Notes: generated from the letters alone by a model not told the origin. Counted from the first letter of the stretch, positions 16,652 through 27,455 are shown. The stretch: 64,000 nt of DNA from Bacteroidaceae bacterium (GCA_017645655.1 JAGCNZ010000022.1:23696-87695), one strand, 5' to 3'. Program-made: numbers and translations.

Positions 16652-18973
16652 ATGAAGAAACATATCTTATTCGCGTTCTTTATTCTTCACGCTTCGCTCT
16701 TTAACCTTTACTCGCGAAGCATTATCGACTACGTGAACCCCATCATCGGCACGAACGGCATGGGACACACCTTCCCAGGAGCATGCGTTCCCTTCGGCAT
16801 CGTGCAGCTCTCGCCCGAGACAGACACCATTCCTCACAACGTGGATGGGCGCTATCAGGGCAAAGTCTATGAGTACTGCGCAGGCTATCAGCATCGCGAC
16901 AAGACCATCGTGGGCTTCTCGCACACACACCTCTCGGGCACGGGACACTCCGATCTTGGCGATATTCTCATCATGCCCACGACAGGAAAGCTGCATACCA
17001 ATCCCGGCACTGCTGAAAACCCCGATGCAGGCTATCGTTCGCGTTTCTCGCACGACACAGAAGTGTGCTCGCCTGGCTACTACGAAGTGAAACTCGAGGA
17101 CTACAATATACTTGCTCAGCTTACTGCAACTCAGCGTGTTGGCGTACATCATTATACTTTTCCTTCAACTGATGCTCAATTCATTCTCGACCTTGGGCAC
17201 GGCATATATAACTACGACGGCAAGACACTCTGGAGTTATCTTCGTGTGGAGAACGACACGCTGCTGACGGGCTATCGCATCACGAACGGATGGGCAAGAC
17301 AGAACTACACCTACTTCGCCATCTCGCTTTCCGAACCCATTCAGAACTACGGGTATAAGGACGAGCAACGCATGAAGTATTCCGGCTTTTGGCGCAAGAA
17401 CGACATTCACCACAACTTCCCCGATATGGCAGGACGCGAGATTGCGGCTTACTTCCAACTCAATCTCCCTGAAAGCAAGCAACTTACCATCAAGGTAGCG
17501 CTCTCGGCAGTAAGTCAGAGTGGTGCTCTCGCAAACCTTCGTGCCGAGGCTGCAGGACTCTCGTTCGAGCAGTTGAAACAACGTGCAGTTCAGCAATGGA
17601 CGAAGGAACTCACGGGTCTCGAGATTGAAGGCAATGACGACCAGAAGGCGCTCTTCTACACCTCGCTCTACCACACCATGATAAACCCAAGCGTCTATAT
17701 GGATGTGGACGGAAAGTATCGCGGCAACGACATGGAAATCCACGAGGCAAAGGGCTTCACGAACTACACAATCTTCTCGCTTTGGGACACGTATCGTGCT
17801 GAACATCCACTACTTAACCTCATCAAGCCCAAGCAAGGAGCAGATATGGCAGAAAGCATGATTCGCATTCAGCAACAGAGTGCACTCGACCTCCTGCCCG
17901 TTTGGTATCTGATGGCTAACGAAGGATGGTGCATGAGTGGATATCATTCTGTTGCCGTCCTCTCTGATGTTGCTAAGAAGCTCGGCATAAAAGACAAAAA
18001 GGCTATGCTCGAAGCGATGCAAGCAACTGCCACCTCGAAGTGGATGGAAGGTTTGACAGACTATATTAAATATGGTTATGTACCTTACGACAGATGCGGC
18101 ACAAGTGCAAGCAACACGCTGGAATATGCCTACGACGACTGGACGATATATCAGGCGGCGCTTGATGCCGGCAACAAGGAAATGGCAGAGACCTTCAAGA
18201 AGCGCGCCTTTAATTATAAGAATGTGTTCAATCCCGCTTTGGGACTCGCTTGTCCGAAGTACAAAGACGGCAGTTGGAAGAAGGATTTCTCTCCTCTGCA
18301 GACTTATGGCGAAGGCTTCATCGAGGGCAATAGCGCCAACTATTCGTTCCACGTTCCACATGATGTGAAGGGCATGATTGCGTGCTTCGGCGGTGACAAG
18401 AAGTTCATCGAACGCCTCGACAATCTCTTTGCTGAGCCTCTCGACAAGAAGTATTATGCTGATAACGAGGACATTGAAGAAGAATGCCTGCTTGGCGGCT
18501 ATGTTCACGGCAATGAGCCAAGCCATCACATTCCTTATCTTTATGCCTGGACGTCGCAGCCTTGGAAGTCGCAATACTGGCTTCGTGAAATCATGAACCG
18601 TATGTATGTCAACAATATAGATGGACTGCATGGCAACGATGACTGCGGACAGATGTCAGCCTGGTACATCTTTACGGCAATGGGCTTCTATCCTGTTTGT
18701 CCGGGCAGCGACCAGTATGTGCTTGGCGCACCTTATGTGCCTTCATGCAAGCTGACTTTGCCAAACGGAAAGCTCTTCCTCATAAAGGCTCCAGGCGTCA
18801 GCGATAAGAACCGTTACGTCAAGGAAGTGAAGCTCAACGGCAAGCCCTACGACAAACTTTACATTACACACAAAGACATCATGGCTGGCGGCACACTCGA
18901 GTTCGTCATGAGTTCCACACCAAACAAGAAGCGTTGCATCACAACTGGAAAACCTTACTCATTAAGCGACTAA
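16652..18973 (+). CDS. secreted GH92 alpha-mannosidase
   Basis: 773-residue exo-alpha-mannosidase, typically alpha-1,2 and calcium-dependent, with an N-terminal signal peptide (about residues 1-22). GH92 hallmarks are DYVNPIIGTNGMGHTFPGA, GFSHTHLSGTGHSDLGD, SLWDTYRAEHPL, NEPSHHIPYLY and GNDDCGQMSAWYIF. The length is usual for the family. It trims mannose from N-glycans or yeast mannan in the periplasm or at the surface. A large metalloprotease gene follows after 13 nt, so the two are probably one operon and may attack glycoproteins together. Confidence 0.95.
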   Translation: MKKHILFAFFILHASLFNLYSRSIIDYVNPIIGTNGMGHTFPGACVPFGIVQLSPETDTIPHNVDGRYQGKVYEYCAGYQHRDKTIVGFSHTHLSGTGHSDLGDILIMPTTGKLHTNPGTAENPDAGYRSRFSHDTEVCSPGYYEVKLEDYNILAQLTATQRVGVHHYTFPSTDAQFILDLGHGIYNYDGKTLWSYLRVENDTLLTGYRITNGWARQNYTYFAISLSEPIQNYGYKDEQRMKYSGFWRKNDIHHNFPDMAGREIAAYFQLNLPESKQLTIKVALSAVSQSGALANLRAEAAGLSFEQLKQRAVQQWTKELTGLEIEGNDDQKALFYTSLYHTMINPSVYMDVDGKYRGNDMEIHEAKGFTNYTIFSLWDTYRAEHPLLNLIKPKQGADMAESMIRIQQQSALDLLPVWYLMANEGWCMSGYHSVAVLSDVAKKLGIKDKKAMLEAMQATATSKWMEGLTDYIKYGYVPYDRCGTSASNTLEYAYDDWTIYQAALDAGNKEMAETFKKRAFNYKNVFNPALGLACPKYKDGSWKKDFSPLQTYGEGFIEGNSANYSFHVPHDVKGMIACFGGDKKFIERLDNLFAEPLDKKYYADNEDIEEECLLGGYVHGNEPSHHIPYLYAWTSQPWKSQYWLREIMNRMYVNNIDGLHGNDDCGQMSAWYIFTAMGFYPVCPGSDQYVLGAPYVPSCKLTLPNGKLFLIKAPGVSDKNRYVKEVKLNGKPYDKLYITHKDIMAGGTLEFVMSSTPNKKRCITTGKPYSLSD

Positions 18974-18986
18974 ATCATTAAATCAC

Positions 18987-21425
18987 ATGAAAGCAAAATA
19001 TTTGAGTCTGCTCCTTGCAGCAGCACTTTTGGGACACGCTCCCGCCATAGCAAAAGAGAAGAAAGAGAAACCAAAGACTGAGCAAAAGGCTAATGCTCAG
19101 CAGAAAGACAAGAAGAAACTCTTCGGCAAGAAAAAGAAAACTCAGGCAGAAGCTCCGAAAGACACTGCAAAGGTGGAGAAGCCAAGCATCGACCGCAATG
19201 GACTTTTCCATGTTACAAAGATGAAGAACGATTGGTTCTTCGAGATTCCAGATAGCCTGATAGGTAGGGAGTTCTTGACGACTGTTCGCTACACCTCAAC
19301 GCCTGCTGGCATCGGCAAGTTCGGCGGTGAACAAGTCAACCAGCAAACTGTCTATTTTCAAGTGGCTCCCGACGACCAACTCCTGCTTCGTTCGCGCCTA
19401 TTCATCAATGTTGCAGATACCGCTGAGAACATCAACCGCGCCATAACAATCAGCAACGAGAACCCAATTATCGGAGCTTTCAAGGTGGAGAGCCACAAGA
19501 ACAAGGTCTATAAGATTAAGGTTAATCCTTTCTTCAATCAGGACAATCCTGCGCTTGGTATGCCGAAATCCGTCAAGGACGGCTTCTCGCTGCAAGGTCA
19601 AGTCAACGAGATGAGCTACATCGAGGACATCAAGTCGTTCCCCTTGAATACAGAAGTCCGATTAGTAAAGACTTTCAATGGTGGTGGCACAAACAGGATG
19701 TCAGCGACAAGTCGTACGGGCAAAGCCACATTTGGCTTGAACATCAGCTTCGTTCTTCTGCCTGAAAAGCCAATGATGAAGCGTTATTACGACCCGCGTG
19801 TCGGTTACTTTACTGACGGCTACACAAGCTACTCCGACGATCAGCAACGTGTTGAGGGCAAGACTTTCGTGACGCGTTGGCGCTTGGAACCCAAGCCCGA
19901 AGATGTTGAGAAGATGCGTCGTGGCGAACTCGTTGAACCTGTCAAGCCGATTGTCTATTACATCGACCCTGCCACGCCAAAGCAATGGAGGAAGTATCTC
20001 ATCATGGGTGTGAACGATTGGCAGGCAGCTTTCGAGAAGGCAGGCTTCAAGAACGCAATCCGTGCCGAGGAGTGGCCTGAGAATGACTCAACCATGAGCA
20101 TGGAAGACGCTCGCTACAGTTGCATCCGTTACCTTGCAAGTCCCATCGAGAACGCTTACGGACCTAACGTTCACGACCCTCGAAGCGGCGAGATTCTCGA
20201 GAGTCATATCTGCTGGTACCACAACGTGATGAGCCTCGTCCACAACTGGTACATGGTACAATGCAGCAGTATCGACGAAGCGGCACAGAAGATGAACTAC
20301 GACGAAGAACTGATGGGTCAGCTCATCCGCTTTGTGTCGAGCCACGAGGTAGGTCACACGCTTGGTCTTCGCCACAATTTCGGAAGCTCAAGCACCGTTC
20401 CTGTCGATTCTCTTCGCGACAAGGCTTGGGTCGAAGCACATGGCCACACGCCTTCTATCATGGATTATGCTCGCTTCAATTACGTGGCTCAACCCGAAGA
20501 CGGCATCTCGCATATCGGCATCTTCCCTCGCATCAACGACTACGACAAGTGGGCTATCCAGTGGGGCTACACGCCTATGCTCGATGCGAAAGACGAGGAT
20601 GAAGACCACAAGATGCTGGAACCCATGACTCTCAAAGCACAAGAAAACAAGCGACTTTGGTGGGGCGACGGCGAAAGCGAGCATAGAGACCCTCGACGCC
20701 AGACAGAAGACCTGGGCGACGACCCCATCAAGGCAAGCTACTACGGCATCCTGAACTTGAAGCGCGAGGTGAAAGCTTTGCCCGAATGGACTTTGGACAA
20801 CGACAAAGACCTTTATTGGAACGATATTTCTGTAATGTACGGGCACATACGCACGCAATTCCTTCGTTATATGGGGCACGTCACGCGCAACATCGGCGGC
20901 TATCAGATAAACTTCAAGCCTAAAGGTTCGAGCGAAGATGTTTATGTGCCCCAGCCTCTCGACAAGCAGAAAGCAGCCTTGAACTTCGTGAACGAACAAG
21001 TCCTGAACGAACCTGTCTGGCTTCGCGACTTGAGTTATGCCCATCGTCTCTGGGCTAATCCGCAAGCCATCACAAATAGCGTTGGCGAGACTGTCGTGAC
21101 AAACCTGATGAATCGCTTGGAGAGCCTGAACGACCTCTACAAGCCTCAAGCTTATCTTGCCGACCTGACGAAGATGATTTTCACAGAACTCGACACGAAC
21201 AAGAAGGTTTCTCCCTACAGAATTGCCCTTCAGAACAATATGTATCTGCATTTGAGCCGAGCTTACGGAAACGGCAATCAGGCAGTTCGACCTGCAGTTC
21301 TCTACACGCTTCAACAGCTTGAACGGAAGACAAAGGCAGCCGCTCAAAACGCTCCAGATGCGGAAAGCAGAGCACATTGGGCAAGCCTATACGACCAGAT
21401 AGGACGTTTGCTCAGCTGGAAGTAA
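18987..21425 (+). CDS. secreted zinc-dependent metalloprotease (DUF5117/DUF4953 type)
   Basis: 812-residue protein with a signal peptide (MKAKYLSLLLAAALLGHAPA...). A strongly Lys-rich low-complexity segment covers about residues 23-60, then the DUF5118/DUF5117-like N-terminal domain. The metzincin-type zinc site HEVGHTLGLRHN is near residue 453 and a Met-turn-like SIMDYARFN follows about 40 residues later. These large proteases are common in Bacteroidetes, but their substrates are mostly unknown. The 13-nt gap to the GH92 gene suggests co-expression. Confidence 0.9.
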   Translation: MKAKYLSLLLAAALLGHAPAIAKEKKEKPKTEQKANAQQKDKKKLFGKKKKTQAEAPKDTAKVEKPSIDRNGLFHVTKMKNDWFFEIPDSLIGREFLTTVRYTSTPAGIGKFGGEQVNQQTVYFQVAPDDQLLLRSRLFINVADTAENINRAITISNENPIIGAFKVESHKNKVYKIKVNPFFNQDNPALGMPKSVKDGFSLQGQVNEMSYIEDIKSFPLNTEVRLVKTFNGGGTNRMSATSRTGKATFGLNISFVLLPEKPMMKRYYDPRVGYFTDGYTSYSDDQQRVEGKTFVTRWRLEPKPEDVEKMRRGELVEPVKPIVYYIDPATPKQWRKYLIMGVNDWQAAFEKAGFKNAIRAEEWPENDSTMSMEDARYSCIRYLASPIENAYGPNVHDPRSGEILESHICWYHNVMSLVHNWYMVQCSSIDEAAQKMNYDEELMGQLIRFVSSHEVGHTLGLRHNFGSSSTVPVDSLRDKAWVEAHGHTPSIMDYARFNYVAQPEDGISHIGIFPRINDYDKWAIQWGYTPMLDAKDEDEDHKMLEPMTLKAQENKRLWWGDGESEHRDPRRQTEDLGDDPIKASYYGILNLKREVKALPEWTLDNDKDLYWNDISVMYGHIRTQFLRYMGHVTRNIGGYQINFKPKGSSEDVYVPQPLDKQKAALNFVNEQVLNEPVWLRDLSYAHRLWANPQAITNSVGETVVTNLMNRLESLNDLYKPQAYLADLTKMIFTELDTNKKVSPYRIALQNNMYLHLSRAYGNGNQAVRPAVLYTLQQLERKTKAAAQNAPDAESRAHWASLYDQIGRLLSWK

Positions 21426-21432
21426 AAGAATT

Positions 21433-21465
21433 AAGGCAGGCCTCAAACGAGACATGCCTTTTTTC
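21433..21465 (+). terminator. rho-independent terminator after the metalloprotease gene
   Basis: AAGGCA (21433-21438) pairs with TGCCTT (21455-21460), followed by a T run. Confidence 0.7.
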
Positions 21466-21468
21466 TTT

Positions 21469-21540
21469 GCGTCAAGTTGGCGAACTACACGTGTCAAGTT
21501 GGCGAACTACACGTGTCAAGTTGGCGATTTAGCCACGTTA
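21469..21540. repeat. 22-nt-phased repeat array, about four anchors (locus d)
   Basis: Anchors at 21469 (GCG), 21491 (GTG), 21513 (GTG) and 21537 (GTT), with steps of 22, 22 and 24 nt. The unit GTGTCAAGTTGGCGAACTAC is nearly identical between copies and close to unit 1 at 6005. It sits between the metalloprotease terminator and the convergent endonuclease/phosphatase gene. Confidence 0.8.
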
Positions 21541-21555
21541 TGTTTTTACTCTTCT

Positions 21556-22440
21556 TCAGAACTCGAGGTCAGCCCAATGCGGGTTGTGGTCGGAGAGCAT
21601 GTGCTGAAGGTCCGGTATCTCGATGTGACTGCGGTTGACTTTGATGTTTGGGGTGACGAAGATGAAGTCAATCTTCTCGCGCTTGAGCGGCGGGAGTTGG
21701 CAGAACTGGTGCCAGGTGTAGGTCGTGCCCGTGTGGTTGGGCGTCATGTGGTAAACATCAAGTAATTTACAATTTAGCAATTTACCATTTACCATTTCGC
21801 CTCCCAGCATCGTGGAATAAGCCTCGTCGTCTTCCGTCACGTTGAAGTCCCCAGTGACGACGGCTGGCTGGTTGCCGACTATCTCGCGTATCTTCTTCAT
21901 GATGAGCTTGGCGCTCTCCCGTCGAGCCGTGACGCCTACGTGGTCGAAATGCGTGTTGACTGCCATGAAGACCTTGCCCGAAGCCTTGTCGCAAAGCTTG
22001 GCATAGCTGGCGATGCGCTCCAGGGCTGCGTCCCATCCCTTCGAGCCAGGCACGTCGGGCGTCTCGCTCAACCAGAAGTTGCCTTTCTCCAAGACCTCGA
22101 ACTTGTCCTTGAGGAAGAAGATGGGCGAGTATTCACCTTTCGTCTTCCCGTCGGTTCGCCCTACCCCAACGTAATCAAATTCGGGCAGCCGCTCGAGCAA
22201 GTCCTCGAGCTGACCATGCAGAACCTCCTGCATGCCCACGACATCTATATGCTTTTCCTTGATGTAATTCGCCACTCTGTCCTTGCGAACACTCCATCCA
22301 AAGCCCGCTTGCTCGTCGCCATCGTTAGCGAGCCGGATGTTGAACGTTCCCCAACGAATCTTTGCCGTCTCTTGCTTTTGGGCAGGAAAACAGATTAAAG
22401 GAACGAGCATCATAAGAGCTAAAAGCTGTATTCTAACCAT
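21556..22440 (-). CDS. secreted endonuclease/exonuclease/phosphatase (EEP) family protein
   Basis: 294-residue EEP-fold protein with an N-terminal signal peptide. Motifs include GTFNIR, VVGMQEVLHGQLEDL, VNTHFDHVG, VVTGDFNVTEDDEAY, KIDFIFVTPNIKV and SDHNPHWADLEF, covering the Asn, Glu, Asp and His catalytic set. Targets could be phosphodiesters, inositol phosphates or nucleic acid; sequence alone does not say. Residues MVNGKLLNCKLLDV are encoded by an AT-rich stretch (21763-21797) built like the intergenic AAATGGTAAATTGC repeats, an apparent in-frame insertion between the GDFN motif and the THTGT-like loop. It is transcribed alone from its own promoter. Confidence 0.88.
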   Translation of the reverse strand: MVRIQLLALMMLVPLICFPAQKQETAKIRWGTFNIRLANDGDEQAGFGWSVRKDRVANYIKEKHIDVVGMQEVLHGQLEDLLERLPEFDYVGVGRTDGKTKGEYSPIFFLKDKFEVLEKGNFWLSETPDVPGSKGWDAALERIASYAKLCDKASGKVFMAVNTHFDHVGVTARRESAKLIMKKIREIVGNQPAVVTGDFNVTEDDEAYSTMLGGEMVNGKLLNCKLLDVYHMTPNHTGTTYTWHQFCQLPPLKREKIDFIFVTPNIKVNRSHIEIPDLQHMLSDHNPHWADLEF

Positions 22441-22461
22441 AATTTATCTTGTGTATTTTCT

Positions 22462-22470
22462 GCAAAGTTA
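22462..22470 (-). promoter_or_regulatory. -7 promoter box of the EEP gene
   Basis: Minus strand reads TAACTTTGC (TAnnTTTG) about 22 nt upstream of the ATG at 22440. Confidence 0.65.
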
Positions 22471-22514
22471 TAAAAAAGTTCGTACTTCATAGTTCATAGT
22501 TCACAGTTTTTTTG

Positions 22515-22522
22515 TACTTTTG
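22515..22522 (+). promoter_or_regulatory. -7 promoter box of ssb
   Basis: TACTTTTG matches TAnnTTTG, 22 nt before the ssb ATG. It also shows that the ATG at 22512, which overlaps the box, cannot be the start. Confidence 0.65.
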
Positions 22523-22544
22523 CAAACAAAAAGAAAGAAAGATT

Positions 22545-22889
22545 ATGAATAAAGTAATGTTAATAGGCAATGTCGGCAAGGAACCCGAGGTGAAGTACGT
22601 CGACGCTGGCGTTTGCGTGGCAAGCGTAAGACTTGCGACAACAGAACGCGCTTACACTTTGCAAAACGGCACAGAAGTGCCGGAACGTACCGAATGGCAC
22701 AACGTCATTCTTTGGCGCAAGCTTGCCGAAGTCGTCGAGAAGTACGTCCACAAAGGCGACAAACTCTATATAGAAGGACAGATTCGCACACGCACCTACG
22801 ACGACCAGAACGGCATCCGTCGCACCGTGACAGAGATATGGGCAGAATCGATGGAGATGCTGACGCCAAAAGCCCAAAATAATTCTTAA
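22545..22889 (+). CDS. ssb: single-stranded DNA-binding protein
   Basis: 114-residue OB-fold protein from the preferred ATG (MNKVMLIGNVGKEPEVKY). WHNVILWRKLAEVVEKYVHKG and LYIEGQIRTRTYDDQNG are typical of SSB, which coats single-stranded DNA during replication and repair. It lacks the acidic C-terminal tip of classical SSB; the frame ends at TPKAQNNS. The stop lies within the first bases of the 184-bp repeat that follows, so the tail may be repeat-altered or the protein may be a short paralogue. gldE follows, as is common in Bacteroidetes. Confidence 0.9.
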   Translation: MNKVMLIGNVGKEPEVKYVDAGVCVASVRLATTERAYTLQNGTEVPERTEWHNVILWRKLAEVVEKYVHKGDKLYIEGQIRTRTYDDQNGIRRTVTEIWAESMEMLTPKAQNNS

Positions 22890-23069
22890 TTCATAATTCA
22901 TAATTAATAATTAGGGCTGCCGCGATGTAAATAGCTAAATTACTAAATCGTAAATAAATCGGACTCCGCGCATAAAAGCGCGCCTTTGCGCTAAAGCATC
23001 AAAGAAATTGTAAATAGTCAAATCGTAAATTAAATAGAATTGTCAAATCGTAAATTAATTATGAATTAA
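22886..23069 (+). repeat. 184-bp element, left copy of an inverted pair
   Basis: This stretch is the reverse complement of 25736-25919 with about five mismatches over 184 nt. It has AT-rich flanks built of TAAATCGTAAAT-like units and a GC-rich centre (GGACTCCGCGCATAAAAGCG...CGCCTTTGCG) able to fold. It starts at the ssb stop and ends 6 nt before the gldE ATG. A more diverged relative lies at 39898-40164. Confidence 0.92.
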
Positions 23070-23075
23070 AAATAA

Positions 23076-24398
<1,323 letters not shown>

Positions 24399-24404
24399 TT
24401 ATAA

Positions 24405-24436
24405 CGTGGGACGATTGATTTCGTAACGTGGGATAT
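24405..24436. repeat. 22-nt-phased repeat, two units (locus e)
   Basis: AACGTGGGA occurs twice with GTG at 24406 and 24428, 22 nt apart, between the gldE stop and its terminator. Confidence 0.65.
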
Positions 24437-24438
24437 AA

Positions 24439-24470
24439 AAGAAGGAAACCATTTGAGGCTTCCTTCTTTT
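24439..24470. terminator. bidirectional terminator between gldE and the TPR gene
   Basis: AAGAAGGAA (24439-24447) pairs with TTCCTTCTT (24460-24468), with T run on the plus side and A run on the other, between convergent genes. Confidence 0.75.
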
Positions 24471-24477
24471 TCTTGTC

Positions 24478-25734
24478 TTACTGCTTTTGATTGAGCAGCT
24501 TGTCAATCTCGTTGAACTCGTCGCCCATATTGAGGTTGAGGTATATGCGATAGAGCGGCGATGCCCAGCGGTCTTGCCTGTCGGGCTGCAGCTTGCGGAC
24601 GGTTTCCATGCAGGGCAGTGCCTGGCGATAGTAGGCCTGTATCCTCGTCTTGTCGCTGAGGTAATCGGGGTTGCCGGCGTCTTTCGGACTTGTTTCCTGC
24701 GCTATTACTGCCATGTTGAGGTAGGCTATCCCTTTGTTGTAATAGGCGTCTGCGAAGTCGGGCTGAATGGCGATGGCGGTGTCGGCGCTTGCGATGCTGG
24801 CTTCGTACTCTTCTTCCGAGAGGTAGCTTTTCGACTTGGCGTAGTAGTGTATGGCTTTGCCGCCTGTTTGGGCGATGAGCCTGTCTGCCAGCTGCCGCTC
24901 CACGTCGAAGCGGCGGTGCCTGTAGCACCAGTCGGACAGCTGCACGAAGAACCAGTCGTGGTCGGGGTACCTGATGACGCCATCTTTGAGCGATGCTGTC
25001 CAGGCGCTGTCGTTCCGCAGTTTTCCGTAGGAGCGCACTTTGTATTCGTGCAGGATGGGGGCTGTATTGGCGTCGGCAAAGGGTATGGCGGCATCTGCGT
25101 GTTTGACCGTCCCTTCGTAGTTCCCGGCTTGAAAGGCGGCGAGTGTGGCCCAGAGTTGCGTTTGGGGGTAGAGGCTGTCTTTCTGGTTGGGGTCTTTATG
25201 GGTGCAGTAGAGGTCGAGGAATGGATAGGCTGATGCGTAATCCTTTTTTGCGAGGAAGAATTTGCCGCCGTTGAGGATGTTGCGCCGGTGCTTCAGGCGC
25301 AGGGCTCGCGAGCGATTCTGGTAGCGCGGATGCATGTTGCCCTTTGCGTCGGGAAGGACATCCACGCTATCGCAGAGATGCAGCTGGCCGTACATGTCGC
25401 GAAGCTTGTTGAAGAACTTCGCCGAGTCGAAGGCTTGTTTGAGGAAGGCTTTCTTGTTCTCTTCTCCATTCAAGGACTGCTCGAGCAGTGCAGCTTTGTA
25501 GTATATCTTCGCCTTTTGCCTGTTCCCCAGTTCTGGGCGCGTTACGGCACTCAGCAAAGCATCCCTTGCTGCATCCTGACCGCTTTGGTTCTTGAGCGCG
25601 TTTCTTGCGTTCTTGTAGAGCGTGGCGAGTCTTTCCTGCTTCGGTTGCTTCGGCTTTTCTTCCTTTGCTTTCTTGGCGGGACTGAGCGTCAGAAAAGCAG
25701 GAATCAAGAATGTAAGGAGCAATACAAGCCTCAT
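24478..25734 (-). CDS. secreted tetratricopeptide-repeat protein
   Basis: 418-residue protein with an N-terminal hydrophobic signal (MRLVLLLTFLIPAFLTLSPA) and a Lys-rich stretch. The rest is helical with TPR-like units, for example YEASIASADTAIAIQPDFADAY and YYNKGIAYLNMA near residues 305-345. It probably acts as a periplasmic scaffold. No enzyme motif is seen. The ATG lies one base from the right copy of the 184-bp element, which must therefore contain its promoter or 5' leader. It is convergent with gldE. Confidence 0.75.
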   Translation of the reverse strand: MRLVLLLTFLIPAFLTLSPAKKAKEEKPKQPKQERLATLYKNARNALKNQSGQDAARDALLSAVTRPELGNRQKAKIYYKAALLEQSLNGEENKKAFLKQAFDSAKFFNKLRDMYGQLHLCDSVDVLPDAKGNMHPRYQNRSRALRLKHRRNILNGGKFFLAKKDYASAYPFLDLYCTHKDPNQKDSLYPQTQLWATLAAFQAGNYEGTVKHADAAIPFADANTAPILHEYKVRSYGKLRNDSAWTASLKDGVIRYPDHDWFFVQLSDWCYRHRRFDVERQLADRLIAQTGGKAIHYYAKSKSYLSEEEYEASIASADTAIAIQPDFADAYYNKGIAYLNMAVIAQETSPKDAGNPDYLSDKTRIQAYYRQALPCMETVRKLQPDRQDRWASPLYRIYLNLNMGDEFNEIDKLLNQKQ

Positions 25735-25735
25735 G

Positions 25736-25919
25736 TTAATTCATAATTAATTTACGATTTGACAATTCTATTTAATTTACGATTTGACAATTTACAATTT
25801 CTTTGATGCTTTAGCACAAAGGCGCGCTTTTATGCGCGGAGTCCGATTTATTTACAATTTAGTAATTTAGCTATTTACATCGCGGCAGCCCTAATTGTGA
25901 ATTATGAATTATGAATTAA
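25736..25919 (-). repeat. 184-bp element, right copy of an inverted pair
   Basis: Reverse complement of 22886-23069 with about five differences (about 97% identity). It ends one base upstream of the TPR gene's ATG, mirroring the position of the left copy before gldE. Confidence 0.92.
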
Positions 25920-25934
25920 TTAACTCAACTTTCG

Positions 25935-26095
25935 GGAGTTAAAGAAGTTAATGAAGTTAAAGAAGTTAAAGGACGATACCTTTTGTACGTGATGCGCCAT
26001 TTGGGAGTATATTTGACGCAAAAGCTATTGTCCTTTAACTTCCCAAAGCGAGCAAGGCGAGCTAACTTCTTTAACTTCTTTAACTTCCAAAAACT
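25935..26095. repeat. AAGTTAAAG simple repeats in inverted arrangement
   Basis: GAGTTAAAGAAGTTAATGAAG-like units (about 25937-25971) are matched by inverted AACTTCTTTAACTTC units (about 26063-26087), with TTAAAGGAC (25966-25974) facing GTCCTTTAA (26030-26038). The stretch is gene-free and separates the two TPR genes; no promoter was picked out. Confidence 0.6.
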
Positions 26096-26109
26096 GCAAC
26101 ATCCGAAAC

Positions 26110-27423
26110 TTACATCAATTTATCCATTTCGGCTGCCTTTGCTGCCTGTCCTGTTACGGAATAGCATTGGCGAAGCTCGAATGCCCATTTCATCGGTTCG
26201 TCGGGAGCGCACTCGCGTGCCTTCTCGAAGTAGGGTATTGCCTCGCCGAAGAGGGCTTTTGTGCGCTCGAGGGCTTTCTTTGCTTCCGCTTGGTTCTTGA
26301 TGGTGCTGACCGTAGCATTCAGGGCAAGCGCCTGACGATATTTGCAAAGGCCGCATTGATACCAGGCGTCGTAGTAGTCGTCCTTGATTTCTGCACACTT
26401 CTTGTAGGCCTCGAATGCCTCGTCGTACTTCTCGCTCTCGAAATACTTGTAAGCCTTGCCGTACTGTGCGATGAGGATGTTGGGGGCTTTCGCCAAAATC
26501 TCTTCCACATAAGGCAGCACGAGGTTGCTTTCGGGACCTGCTTCCTTGTCTTCCTTCAAGTAGTATGCGATGAGCATCTGGATGTAGGTCTCGTTTGCTG
26601 AAGGTTCCTCGACGGTCAGTTCGCGAATGCGGTTTGCCCAAGCAAGCGTGTCGCCACGTTCGCGGAACGACTCTATCATCACCTGCTTCGTGACTTCGGC
26701 ATTATCGGCAAACTGAACAGCCTGGTCGTAGAGGGCATCCATCTTGTCGTACATCTTGCCTTCATGAGCCGTATGGAAGGCGAAGTACGAAATCTGCTCA
26801 TCAGGGATTTGGAACTTCACGATATCTGCCACTTCGGGATAGAGGTTCTTGTAGTTCATGGCAACGTCGAAGGCATCGATGGCCTTGTCGTACTTGTTGC
26901 ATTCGCTGAAGAGCTGAGCGGCGTAGAGATAGAAGTTTGCGCTTAGTGCCAGATTGGCCTTCTTGCCTTTGAGGTAGTTCTCGTTGCCTGTCTCGCCCTT
27001 CGTCACTTTGGTGTGCTGGATTTCGCCTTGCAGCGCGGACGTCAGGTTCTTGAGGTTCTGATAGAAAGCAACCGTATCAAAAGGCTGGCTGGTCTGCGAT
27101 TGGCCCAGAATCACGTTATTGGGGAACTGAGCGAAGTCTGCGCTAATCTTGTAAGCCTCGCCGAGTTTGTTTTCGGCAACGCCGCCGCTCTTGATGGCTT
27201 TTGTGATGAGAGCCTGACCCTTTTTGCATTCGCTCAGGATTTCGGCATCCGTTGCGGTCTTTGCGTTAATCTTTTCAGTAATGGCCTGGTCAATCTTCTG
27301 AGCCTCTGCCATCAACGCTTTCGCCTCTTTTTGAGCGAGCTTGAGGGATGTCTTATCTACTGCTTGTCCCATGATGGTACCGACGCTCAGCAACAGCGCC
27401 ATCGAAAGCATAATCTTTTTCAT
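26110..27423 (-). CDS. secreted tetratricopeptide-repeat protein
   Basis: 437-residue protein with a signal peptide (MKKIMLSMALLLSVGTIMGQ) and helical repeats throughout. TPR-like units include LFSECNKYDKAIDAFDVAMN and YFESEKYDEAFEAYKKCAE, then YDAWYQCGLCKYRQ. It is probably a periplasmic or outer-membrane-associated scaffold. It starts 32 nt after the gyrA stop and is probably read through from gyrA. It is distinct from the TPR protein at 24478 but similar in plan. Confidence 0.82.
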   Translation of the reverse strand: MKKIMLSMALLLSVGTIMGQAVDKTSLKLAQKEAKALMAEAQKIDQAITEKINAKTATDAEILSECKKGQALITKAIKSGGVAENKLGEAYKISADFAQFPNNVILGQSQTSQPFDTVAFYQNLKNLTSALQGEIQHTKVTKGETGNENYLKGKKANLALSANFYLYAAQLFSECNKYDKAIDAFDVAMNYKNLYPEVADIVKFQIPDEQISYFAFHTAHEGKMYDKMDALYDQAVQFADNAEVTKQVMIESFRERGDTLAWANRIRELTVEEPSANETYIQMLIAYYLKEDKEAGPESNLVLPYVEEILAKAPNILIAQYGKAYKYFESEKYDEAFEAYKKCAEIKDDYYDAWYQCGLCKYRQALALNATVSTIKNQAEAKKALERTKALFGEAIPYFEKARECAPDEPMKWAFELRQCYSVTGQAAKAAEMDKLM

Positions 27424-27455
27424 ACCTTTATAATTTTTAATGGTTAAACTTTCTA

